A stretch of DNA of 5,124 nt. Origin: Sedimenticola sp. GTDB lineage: Bacteria; Pseudomonadota; Gammaproteobacteria; Chromatiales; Chromatiaceae. The stretch is from NCBI GenBank assembly GCA_026197195.1, contig JAPHUG010000239.1, positions 1-5,124 of the forward strand, in the 5' to 3' direction. Position numbers and translations under genes: made by a program. The notes under the pieces were generated by a model that saw nothing but the letters and a program-made list of their open reading frames with translations, was not told the origin of the DNA and did no database searches. This document shows, in pieces, positions 1 through 5,124 of the stretch (positions are counted from its first letter, which is position 1; each line of letters begins with the position of its first letter).

Positions 1-1
1 G

Positions 2-187
2 GCCTTCCGGGAAGTGAGACGTGCCGTAGAGGGAGCGCTCACGGACCAGGAGCGGCGGGACGATGGGCTGGAAGCCGCGACGCAGCAGCTCGTCCGTTAG
101 AAGGCGCTGCAATGCCATCTGCATCAGCGCGACATCTCCCAGGAGATAGGCGAATCGTGAGCCGGAGACCTTGCCGCCATCACGGTT
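2..187 (-). CDS. serS: Seryl-tRNA synthetase, internal fragment (partial)
   Basis: The minus strand is open for 62 codons from 187 down to the left edge, after a TGA at 190-188. It reads as the start of the catalytic core of bacterial seryl-tRNA synthetase, the enzyme that charges tRNA-Ser with serine: KVSGSRFAYLLGD, then a helix, then GFQPIVPPLLVRE and SLYGTSHFPEG. This corresponds to the family pattern of KVSGSRF, GDLA, lPP-lV and GTG-lP. The N-terminal coiled-coil arm (roughly the first 150 residues) is missing. Homology stops at about 176-184, where a stop and an unrelated gene follow, and the C-terminal part runs off the window. No start codon with a ribosome site is visible; the first in-frame ATG (124-122) lies inside the homologous region. 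GC is about 65 percent, well above the sequence to its right. It is therefore a truncated gene or a foreign piece joined at the contig end. The family call is fairly secure; whether it is expressed is doubtful. Confidence 0.72.
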
Positions 188-229
188 TCACCTACCAGCA
201 ACCCGACCTATAGCCAACAAACCTTCACA

Positions 230-457
230 TTGAAGCCACAATCAACCTACGTGGGTAAACCCCACCCCCCCGGTAGTGAAGAGTATCTTCATATACTGGA
301 AGGGAACTTAACCCTGGAAGTGGCGGGAGAGAAGATCCAGCTCAGTACAGGGGATAGCGCACATTTCAGAGGCAATATTGGTCATAGTTACCACAATAGG
401 GGGCAAGCGATCGTTTGCGGTCTTGTGACCATTATCGAATCCCCAGTAGCAGGCTGA
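230..457 (+). CDS. Cupin domain, 5'-truncated XRE-cupin-type regulator remnant
   Basis: This is a 75-residue cupin (small beta-barrel) domain, counted from a TTG at 230. Homology appears to start earlier, because the frame is open from 161 and residues from about 179 already look like the strand leading into the cupin. Visible marks are HPPGSEEYLHILEGNLTLEV (cupin motif 1 region), then GDSAHFRGNIGHSYHNRG (motif 2 region), then a final strand ending at TGA 455-457. The HPPG-EE-LEG pattern is typical of the C-terminal sensor domain of XRE-cupin transcription factors, which bind a small ligand and control nearby metabolic or efflux genes. The expected N-terminal helix-turn-helix of about 60 residues is absent, because the sequence upstream of about 180 belongs to a serS fragment on the other strand. 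No Shine-Dalgarno precedes the TTG, so this is probably not a genuine start. A stand-alone small cupin protein is the alternative. The ligand cannot be told. Confidence 0.6.
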   Translation: MKPQSTYVGKPHPPGSEEYLHILEGNLTLEVAGEKIQLSTGDSAHFRGNIGHSYHNRGQAIVCGLVTIIESPVAG

Positions 458-540
458 TTTCTCACACGAACCCATCCTTAACGGTCTGTAAATCAGCTAA
501 AAAGAACCATAACCCCCATCCCGCTCTTCGGCCCGCTAAT

Positions 541-599
541 GTGAAGACACCTCCTCCCCTGGCGATTGCTCGCCAAACATCCCTCACCACTCACTTCAC
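541..599. repeat. Nested inverted repeat with a perfect central hairpin
   Basis: TGGCGA (560-565), a TTGC loop and TCGCCA (570-575) form a perfect 6-bp stem. Around it, GTGAAG (541-546) can pair with CTTCAC (594-599), giving a roughly symmetrical nested structure. No T-run follows on either strand, so it is not a standard intrinsic terminator. It could be a small dispersed palindromic element of the REP type or chance. Only one copy is present here, so repeat status is not shown. Confidence 0.3.
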
Positions 600-614
600 C
601 CAGATGTACTAAAC

Positions 615-648
615 TTGATCTTAACGATCCATTCATTCTCGTTATCAA
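615..648. repeat. Imperfect inverted repeat upstream of pdhA
   Basis: TTGAT-ctt-AACGA (615-627) faces TCGTTATCAA (639-648) across an 11-nt loop. The arms are fully complementary apart from a 3-nt bulge in the left arm. It lies about 107 nt before the pdhA start, a place where an operator could sit, but it matches no regulator site that I recognise. Confidence 0.25.
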
Positions 649-740
649 ACCGCTGAGGATGTCACCCAGTCCCATTATGTAAGCGAGATAGAACAAGAAA
701 GCTCAGATCTTCAGTTAGGCACAGCTTGGGTGCTTGCAGC

Positions 741-757
741 AAAGGAGGTCAGTTTTG
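741..757 (+). promoter_or_regulatory. Strong Shine-Dalgarno fixing a TTG start for pdhA
   Basis: AAAGGAGGT (741-749) is almost fully complementary to the 3' end of 16S rRNA. It stands 5 nt before a TTG at 755-757 that is in frame with pdhA. The frame is also open to a TTG at 734, but that codon lies upstream of the Shine-Dalgarno sequence and would place the site inside the coding region. The 755 start is therefore much the better choice and removes seven residues. Confidence 0.8.
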
Positions 758-1819
758 ATAAAGACAACGTCATTTGAAATTGCGTATCACCAGTTCCTTC
801 AACCCAATGGAGAACCGTCGGGTGGACTGCCACCACTGGCCCGTGATACCGATACACTTCACGCCCTCTACCACAACATGGTGTTTACGCGCTTGTATGA
901 CGAACGTGCCGTCAATATGCAGCGTACCGGGCAGATAGGCACCTTTGCCTCATCACTGGGACAAGAGGCGATTGGTGCTGGCGTAGGCCACGCCATGCAA
1001 CCCGATGACATTATCGCACCCAGCTTCCGCGAGAGCGGCGCCCTCTTCTTCCGCGGCTTCAGGGTACGTGACCTGTTGCTCTACTGGGGGGGCGATGAAC
1101 GCGGTATGAGCAACCCGGATGTGGGTGATGATTTCCCCATCTGCGTCCCCATCTCCACCCACTGTACCCACGCCGCAGGGGCTGCCTTTGCCGTTAAATA
1201 CAGAAATGAACCCCGGGTAGTGGTCTGCCTGATCGGTGATGGCGGCACCTCAAAGGGTGATTTTTATGAAGCAATCAACCTGGCCGGCGTTTGGAATCTC
1301 CCACTGGTTGTCGTTATCAACAATAACCAGTGGGCTATATCTGTGCCCCGCAGCATGCAGACCAAGACCGAAACCCTGGCCCAGAAGGCGATTGCCGCCG
1401 GTATACCGGGCATTCAGATTGATGGCAATGATCCAATCGCAGTTCGCCACCATGTAGCAGAAGCGATAGAGAACGCCCGACATGGTAACGGCCCCACACT
1501 GATTGAGGCGATCAGTTACCGACTCTGCCACCACACCACGGCGGACGATGCCACGCGCTACCGAAGTGACAAAGAGCTGGAGGCCCATCGCCAGTATGAC
1601 CCGGTTCCTAGACTGAGAACCTACATGACCCAACAGGGTATCTGGTCTGAAGAGCAGGAAACACAACTGCAGACAGACTGCAAAACGGCGATTGAACAGG
1701 AGGTACAGCACTACCTGGCAAGTGAACCACAACCCCCTGAAAGCATGTTTGATTCACTCTATGCGACACTGCCTGGTGAGCTTGAATCACAACGTCGCTC
1801 CCTCATGGGCAAGGAGTAA
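755..1819 (+). CDS. pdhA: Pyruvate dehydrogenase E1 component, alpha subunit
   Basis: This 354-residue subunit belongs to the thiamine-diphosphate-dependent alpha/beta-type E1, which decarboxylates a 2-oxo acid, probably pyruvate, and reductively acylates the E2 lipoyl group in the cytoplasm. The thiamine-diphosphate and Mg motif is clear: GDG at residues 161-163 (GDGGTSKGDFYEAIN) and NNNQWAIS at about 189-196. Upstream are SSLGQEA and the FRESG segment. Downstream is AQKAIAAGIPGIQIDGNDP, then the active-site loop HHTTADDATRYRS at about 259-271, which holds the conserved His. The Bacillus enzyme (HTMSGDDPTRYRS) matches this loop except that ours is one residue shorter and lacks its Ser. Length and order are normal for the family. 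The next gene, E1 beta, begins 4 nt after the stop. Acetoin or branched-chain 2-oxo acid dehydrogenase are alternatives; overall similarity to Bacillus PdhA makes pyruvate most likely, but substrate is inferred. Confidence 0.88.
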   Translation: MIKTTSFEIAYHQFLQPNGEPSGGLPPLARDTDTLHALYHNMVFTRLYDERAVNMQRTGQIGTFASSLGQEAIGAGVGHAMQPDDIIAPSFRESGALFFRGFRVRDLLLYWGGDERGMSNPDVGDDFPICVPISTHCTHAAGAAFAVKYRNEPRVVVCLIGDGGTSKGDFYEAINLAGVWNLPLVVVINNNQWAISVPRSMQTKTETLAQKAIAAGIPGIQIDGNDPIAVRHHVAEAIENARHGNGPTLIEAISYRLCHHTTADDATRYRSDKELEAHRQYDPVPRLRTYMTQQGIWSEEQETQLQTDCKTAIEQEVQHYLASEPQPPESMFDSLYATLPGELESQRRSLMGKE

Positions 1820-1823
1820 GGCC

Positions 1824-2804
1824 ATGTCAGACATCACCATGATTGAAGCCGTCAACCTGGCCCTGCACCATGGAATGGAACACGACCCTGCTATGGTCAT
1901 TCTGGGTGAAGATATCGGCATTAACGGCGGCGTGTTCCGGGCCACGGTGGATCTGCTGGGCAGGTTTGGTCCTGAACGGGTACTGGACACCCCGTTAGCC
2001 GAAAATATGATCGCGGGTGTAGCAGTCGGCATGGCCGCACAGGGACTCCATCCAGTGGCAGAGATCCAGTTCATGGGGTTCATCTATCCCGCCCTTGATC
2101 AGATGGTCAGTCACGCGGGACGCCTGCGTAACCGTACCCGTGGACGCCTGAGCTGTCCGATGGTCCTGCGTGCCCCCTATGGCGGCGGCATTCACGCCCC
2201 GGAACATCACTCCGAAAGCACCGAGGCGCTGTTTGCTCACATTCCCGGTCTTCGGGTTGTCATTCCCTCATCACCCACCCGGGCCTATGGCCTGCTACTG
2301 GCCTCTATTCGAAATCCGGACCCGGTTATATTCCTGGAACCGAAACGGGTCTATCGTCTAATGAAACAGGGAGTTAAAGATAACGGTGAAGCACTGCCAC
2401 TGGATACCTGTTTTGTCTTGCGCCCAGGTAGTGATATCACCCTGGTCAGTTGGGGTGCCATGATGCACGAAACCCAACTGGCCGCAGAACAGCTCGCTAG
2501 TGAAGGCGTTGATGCCGAAGTGATCGACCTTGCCACCATCAAACCAATAGACATGGAGACAATCCTGGAATCAGTAGGCCGCACTGGTCGCTGCGTGATC
2601 ATACAAGAGGCCGCCAGCACCTGCAGTGTCGGCTCAGAGATTGCCGCCCGCCTGGCGGAAGAGGGTCTGATGTCCCTCTTTGCACCGATAAGGCGGGTAT
2701 CCGGCTATGACACCGTAATGCCGATGTTTCGCAATGAAAAACATTACATGCCCAGCACTGAACGCATCTTACAGGCCGTCAAAGAAACCCTGGAGTACGC
2801 ATGA
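1824..2804 (+). CDS. pdhB: Pyruvate dehydrogenase E1 component, beta subunit
   Basis: This 326-residue subunit pairs with PdhA to form the alpha2beta2 E1 that binds thiamine diphosphate at the subunit interface. Landmarks run as in Bacillus PdhB: VILGEDIGINGGVFRAT near residues 25-41, DTPLAEN with the cofactor-activating Glu at 60, EIQFMGF at 80-86, then GGGIHAPEHHSES at about 120-132 with the active-site His residues. RVVIPSSP follows, then DPVIFLEPKRVYR, and the C-terminal transketolase domain with VIDLATIKPIDMETI and VIIQEA. The frame is open back to 1692, overlapping pdhA, but the ATG at 1824 is preceded by AAGGAG (1811-1816, 7 nt spacing) and gives the usual length starting MSDITMIEAVN. 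The ribosome site lies in the last two codons of pdhA, so translation is probably coupled. The stop overlaps the pdhC start. Confidence 0.9.
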   Translation: MSDITMIEAVNLALHHGMEHDPAMVILGEDIGINGGVFRATVDLLGRFGPERVLDTPLAENMIAGVAVGMAAQGLHPVAEIQFMGFIYPALDQMVSHAGRLRNRTRGRLSCPMVLRAPYGGGIHAPEHHSESTEALFAHIPGLRVVIPSSPTRAYGLLLASIRNPDPVIFLEPKRVYRLMKQGVKDNGEALPLDTCFVLRPGSDITLVSWGAMMHETQLAAEQLASEGVDAEVIDLATIKPIDMETILESVGRTGRCVIIQEAASTCSVGSEIAARLAEEGLMSLFAPIRRVSGYDTVMPMFRNEKHYMPSTERILQAVKETLEYA

Positions 2805-3934
2805 AACTCTTTAACTTACCCGACCTTGGCGAAGGACTTCAGGAGGCTGAGATCGTCTCCTGGCAGGTTAAACCCGGTGACGAAGTCATACAGGGACAGC
2901 AACTGCTCTCGGTAGAGACCGCCAAGGCGATCGTGGAGATACCCTCACCCGAAGCCGGCATCATCGTCCAATGTTTTGGCGAGGATGGCGATATTGTTCA
3001 AGTTGGCGACCCGCTGGTTGAATTCAAAGTAGAAGGCGCAACCGAAACGGCATCTCCCCCCAAACCAAACAAGCAAGACAGTGGCACCGTTGTCGGCGAG
3101 GTCAAAAGTGGAACCCAGGTAATCGAAGAGAAGGCCGCCCGTATTGGTGGCAATCAGAGTAGTGGAATAAAGGCTACCCCCGCCGTTCGGGCGCTCGCCA
3201 AGCAACTGGATGTCGACCTCTCTATCGTCACCCCGACCGGTCCTAAAGAGACCGTCACGGCGGGTGATGTACAACGGGTGGCAAAGATACTTGCCGATGT
3301 CGGCCCCATGGAGAAGCTGCGAGGCGTACGGCGCGCTATGGCCCGCAGCATGGCCCAGGCCCATGCCGAAGTGGTGCCGGTTACACTCTGCGATGTGGTC
3401 GATATTCAACACTGGAAGCCAGATGAAGATTTCACAGTAAGACTGATCCAGGCGATCCTGGCCGCCTGTGAGGCGGAACCCTCACTCAACGCCTGGTACG
3501 ATGCCCATGCCATCGGAAGGCGGCTGCTAAAGAAGGTTCATCTCGGCATCGCAGTGGATACTGCGGAAGGACTCTTCGTACCCGTCATCTCCGATGTGGG
3601 GCAATACTCAACAGGACCACTCAGAGAGCGGTTGAATGAACTGAAACAATCCGTATCTAATCGATCAATTCCGGCCGATCAACTACGGGGCAACACCTTC
3701 ACACTCTCCAACTTCGGTACCATTGCAGGTCGTCATGCCAACCCCATCGTTGTCCCGCCTACGGTGGCGATACTGGGAGCCGGGCTCTGTTATGATGCCA
3801 TTGTGCCGGTAAACGGCGAACCCGCCGTACATCGTCTGCTTCCCCTGTCACTGACGTTTGATCACCGGGCCGTTACAGGTGGTGAAGCCGGGCGCTTTTT
3901 AGGGGTGCTGATAAAAGAGCTGGGAAAGGCGTGA
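2801..3934 (+). CDS. pdhC: Dihydrolipoamide acyltransferase (E2) of the pyruvate dehydrogenase complex
   Basis: This 377-residue E2 forms the core of the complex and transfers the acyl group from its lipoyl arm to CoA. There is one lipoyl domain (residues 1 to about 78), with the lipoylated lysine at K42 in VETAKAIVEIPSP. A charged linker follows, then a peripheral-subunit-binding domain at about 124-162 (KATPAVRALAKQLDVDL to TAGDVQRV) that tethers E1 or E3. The catalytic domain runs from about 172 to 377 and includes HLGIAVDTAEGLFVPVI and NTFTLSNFG. The protein is short for a family often above 400 residues; the catalytic domain is compressed near 203-214. The active-site motif, normally DHRxxDG, reads DHRAVTG: H355 is present but Asp is replaced by T359. 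ATG 2801 overlaps the pdhB stop by 4 nt, with GGAG at 2792-2795. No E3 gene follows. The fold is certain; acetyl specificity is inferred from the neighbouring E1. Confidence 0.87.
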   Translation: MKLFNLPDLGEGLQEAEIVSWQVKPGDEVIQGQQLLSVETAKAIVEIPSPEAGIIVQCFGEDGDIVQVGDPLVEFKVEGATETASPPKPNKQDSGTVVGEVKSGTQVIEEKAARIGGNQSSGIKATPAVRALAKQLDVDLSIVTPTGPKETVTAGDVQRVAKILADVGPMEKLRGVRRAMARSMAQAHAEVVPVTLCDVVDIQHWKPDEDFTVRLIQAILAACEAEPSLNAWYDAHAIGRRLLKKVHLGIAVDTAEGLFVPVISDVGQYSTGPLRERLNELKQSVSNRSIPADQLRGNTFTLSNFGTIAGRHANPIVVPPTVAILGAGLCYDAIVPVNGEPAVHRLLPLSLTFDHRAVTGGEAGRFLGVLIKELGKA

Positions 3935-3977
3935 GTTAAACAGACAGGGCGAGAATGCCCACCGCTATAGCCATGCT

Positions 3978-4010
3978 GACATCCTTTATGTCTGATCACG
4001 CTGGGTGATC
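3978..4010. other. Two back-to-back hairpins after pdhC
   Basis: GACAT-ccttt-ATGTC (3978-3992) is followed one base later by GATCAC-gctgg-GTGATC (3994-4010). Both stems are perfect (5 and 6 bp) with 5-nt loops. A weaker GGGC/GCCC hairpin lies just before (3947-3960). None is followed by a T-run on the plus strand, so they are not classical terminators. They may mark the 3' end of the pdh transcript or protect it from decay. Confidence 0.35.
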
Positions 4011-4022
4011 CTCCTAGCGCAT

Positions 4023-4051
4023 TTAACCAGTAAAATTTGATAGGCTATGAT
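4023..4051 (+). promoter_or_regulatory. Candidate sigma-70 promoter for the yheT-like gene
   Basis: TTAACC (4023-4028, 4 of 6 to the consensus) and TATGAT (4046-4051, 5 of 6) stand 17 nt apart. Transcription would begin near 4058, giving a leader of only about 20 nt before the ATG at 4080. An alternative pair, TTGATA (4037-4042) with AATGAT (4061-4066), overlaps it but has a poorer -10. This is judged by consensus alone. Confidence 0.35.
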
Positions 4052-4079
4052 CCCATTTCAAATGATGGCAACCTTTTGA

Positions 4080-5066
4080 ATGATACAAATCAGCGCCTTC
4101 AAACCAGCATGGTGGCTATCCAATCCTCATGCACAAACCGTCTGGCCGTTCCTGTTTCGTAACCGGCCCAAACTTAAAGCACGAAGTGAATGCGTTGAGT
4201 TACCGGATGGTGACTTTTTGGATATTGCCTGGATAGACAATCAGAGAGGGCCCTTCATTCTCATCATGCACGGGCTTGAAGGCTCATTACAGTCACACTA
4301 CGCCGCTAATCTGATCAATCAATTGGATCGCGCCGGTTATTCAGCCGTGTTCATGCATTTTCGGGGTTGCAGCGGAAAACCAAACAGGAAAGACCGAAGC
4401 TATCATTCCGGTGATACCAAAGACTTCGACTTCATACTCGACTATATCGAACAGCAATCAGGACGTCGAGTAAGTGCCGCCATAGGCTATTCACTGGGCG
4501 GTAATGTACTCCTGAAATGGCTGGGCGAGGCAGGAGCAAGAAGCAGATTAAGTATCGCCATTGCTATCTCCGTTCCTTTTGTATTGGGCGATACCGCCTC
4601 CCGTCTTGAAACAGGTCTATCAAAGCTCTATCAAGGCCATCTCCTGTCCAGCCTGAAACAAAGCTACAAAACCCGTTTCAGCAAGCGCCCCTCCCCACTC
4701 GACGTTAATGTCGAGACACTGAAATCATTCAGAGAGTATGACAACGAGGTGACTGCCCCACTCAATGGGTTTCGAGATGTGGACCACTACTATAGCGATT
4801 CAAGCTCACGTCAGTATCTTAAACAGATACAAACACCCACATTAATCCTGCATGCAAAAGATGACCCTTTCATGTGGCCCACCACCCTTCCCGCTCAGGA
4901 AGAACTCTCTGAATCTGTCACACTGGAAGTCTCAGAAAACGGTGGTCATGTCGGATTTGTATCAGGTGCCATCCCAGGGGTGGCCCGCTACTGGCTTGAG
5001 AGAAGAATCATCGAAGAGCTGCAACAATATATGACCGACAATAAAACGGCACCGGAATCACAGTAG
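4080..5066 (+). CDS. yheT: YheT-like alpha/beta hydrolase
   Basis: This complete 328-residue alpha/beta hydrolase belongs to the YheT/ABHD-like family. It is probably a cytoplasmic serine esterase; the physiological substrate is unknown, as it is for E. coli YheT. It matches E. coli YheT almost block for block: SNPHAQTVWPFLFR near 14-27, ELPDGDFLDIAW at 40-51, HGLEGSLQSHYA at 64-75 (oxyanion region) and VMHFRGCSG-type FMHFRGCSGKPNR with YHSGDTKD at 91-115. The nucleophile elbow is GYSLGGN with Ser138. LILHAKDDPFM carries the acid residue at 261 or 262, and GGHVGF has His290. There is no signal peptide or membrane segment. ATG 4080 gives the expected N-terminus, though the Shine-Dalgarno sequence is poor, and a TGA (4077-4079) directly abuts it. 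The 145-nt gap and likely own promoter suggest it is not part of the pdh operon, and no functional link is evident. Confidence 0.9.
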   Translation: MIQISAFKPAWWLSNPHAQTVWPFLFRNRPKLKARSECVELPDGDFLDIAWIDNQRGPFILIMHGLEGSLQSHYAANLINQLDRAGYSAVFMHFRGCSGKPNRKDRSYHSGDTKDFDFILDYIEQQSGRRVSAAIGYSLGGNVLLKWLGEAGARSRLSIAIAISVPFVLGDTASRLETGLSKLYQGHLLSSLKQSYKTRFSKRPSPLDVNVETLKSFREYDNEVTAPLNGFRDVDHYYSDSSSRQYLKQIQTPTLILHAKDDPFMWPTTLPAQEELSESVTLEVSENGGHVGFVSGAIPGVARYWLERRIIEELQQYMTDNKTAPESQ

Positions 5067-5124
5067 TGTTTCTGCTTTCAAACTTGGCTTCAAGCTATCT
5101 CAATAGGGAACAAACTGTTCTACA

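Larger units (their letters stand above)
458..754. other. Gene-poor stretch upstream of the pdh operon
   Basis: I see no convincing gene in these 297 nt. Reading frames on both strands lack family resemblance and ribosome sites. The stretch holds a nested inverted repeat (541-599), an imperfect inverted repeat (615-648) and a coding-like but start-less frame (625-777). The operon promoter is presumably here, but I found no pair of -35 and -10 hexamers good enough to call. No PdhR-type operator (ATTGGT, 3 nt, ACCAAT) is present. Confidence 0.5.

Noticed and set aside
377..397. PdhR-like operator: ATTGGT (377-382) followed by ACCACAAT (390-397)
   Set aside because: The spacing is 7 nt rather than the 3 nt of PdhR sites, the right half is imperfect, and it lies inside the cupin frame, far from the operon start.
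493..696. 67-codon minus-strand frame in the gap before pdhA
   Set aside because: It has no recognisable family and no clear ribosome site, and its composition follows the palindromic sequence it crosses.
1250..1732. 160-codon minus-strand frame
   Set aside because: It lies entirely opposite the well-supported pdhA gene and reads as a low-sense shadow of it.
1692..1823. 44-residue N-terminal extension of PdhB
   Set aside because: It overlaps the end of pdhA in another frame, lacks family similarity, and the ATG at 1824 has a good ribosome site and gives the usual protein length.
2945..3412. 155-codon minus-strand frame
   Set aside because: It lies opposite pdhC, whose lipoyl and subunit-binding domains are clear on the plus strand.
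5108..5120. Palindrome GAACA-aac-TGTTC resembling a Gram-positive SOS (LexA) box
   Set aside because: The GAAC and GTTC halves are 5 nt apart rather than 4, and the gammaproteobacterial LexA site has a different sequence. No gene downstream is visible to judge it.

Overview
The window looks like a piece of a gammaproteobacterial chromosome of moderate GC. The best taxonomic clue is the last gene, a hydrolase that reads closely along its length like E. coli YheT. The three central genes read most like the alpha/beta-type pyruvate dehydrogenase of Bacillus. That type also occurs in some Gammaproteobacteria beside or instead of the homodimeric AceE enzyme. Family assignments come from reading the protein sequences; no database search was possible.

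Layout. Positions 1 to about 180 are GC-rich (117 of 180 bases by my count) and encode, on the minus strand, an internal piece of a seryl-tRNA synthetase cut off abruptly on its N-terminal side. From about 180 to 457 the plus strand carries the cupin half of what is probably an XRE-cupin transcriptional regulator, lacking its DNA-binding half. The two fragments meet head to head at about 173-190, so this is either a real rearrangement or an assembly chimera near a contig end. Positions 458-754 hold no convincing gene, only a nested inverted repeat, an imperfect inverted repeat and a start-less coding-like frame.

From 755 to 3934 lies a compact three-gene operon, pdhA-pdhB-pdhC: E1 alpha, E1 beta and a single-lipoyl-domain E2. 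The first gene starts at a TTG behind a near-perfect Shine-Dalgarno sequence. The second starts 4 nt after the first ends, and the third overlaps the second by 4 nt. Together the products would decarboxylate a 2-oxo acid, most likely pyruvate, and pass the acyl group to CoA. The E3 (dihydrolipoamide dehydrogenase) needed to reoxidise the lipoyl group is not in the window. The E2 has Thr where the catalytic His-x-x-x-Asp-Gly motif normally has Asp.

A 145-nt gap with two back-to-back hairpins and a candidate promoter separates the operon from a complete yheT-like alpha/beta hydrolase (4080-5066). The last 58 nt contain no recognisable gene. I see no RNA gene, CRISPR array or insertion sequence, and no sign of a novel multigene system. 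The points most worth checking are the serS/cupin junction and the altered E2 active site.
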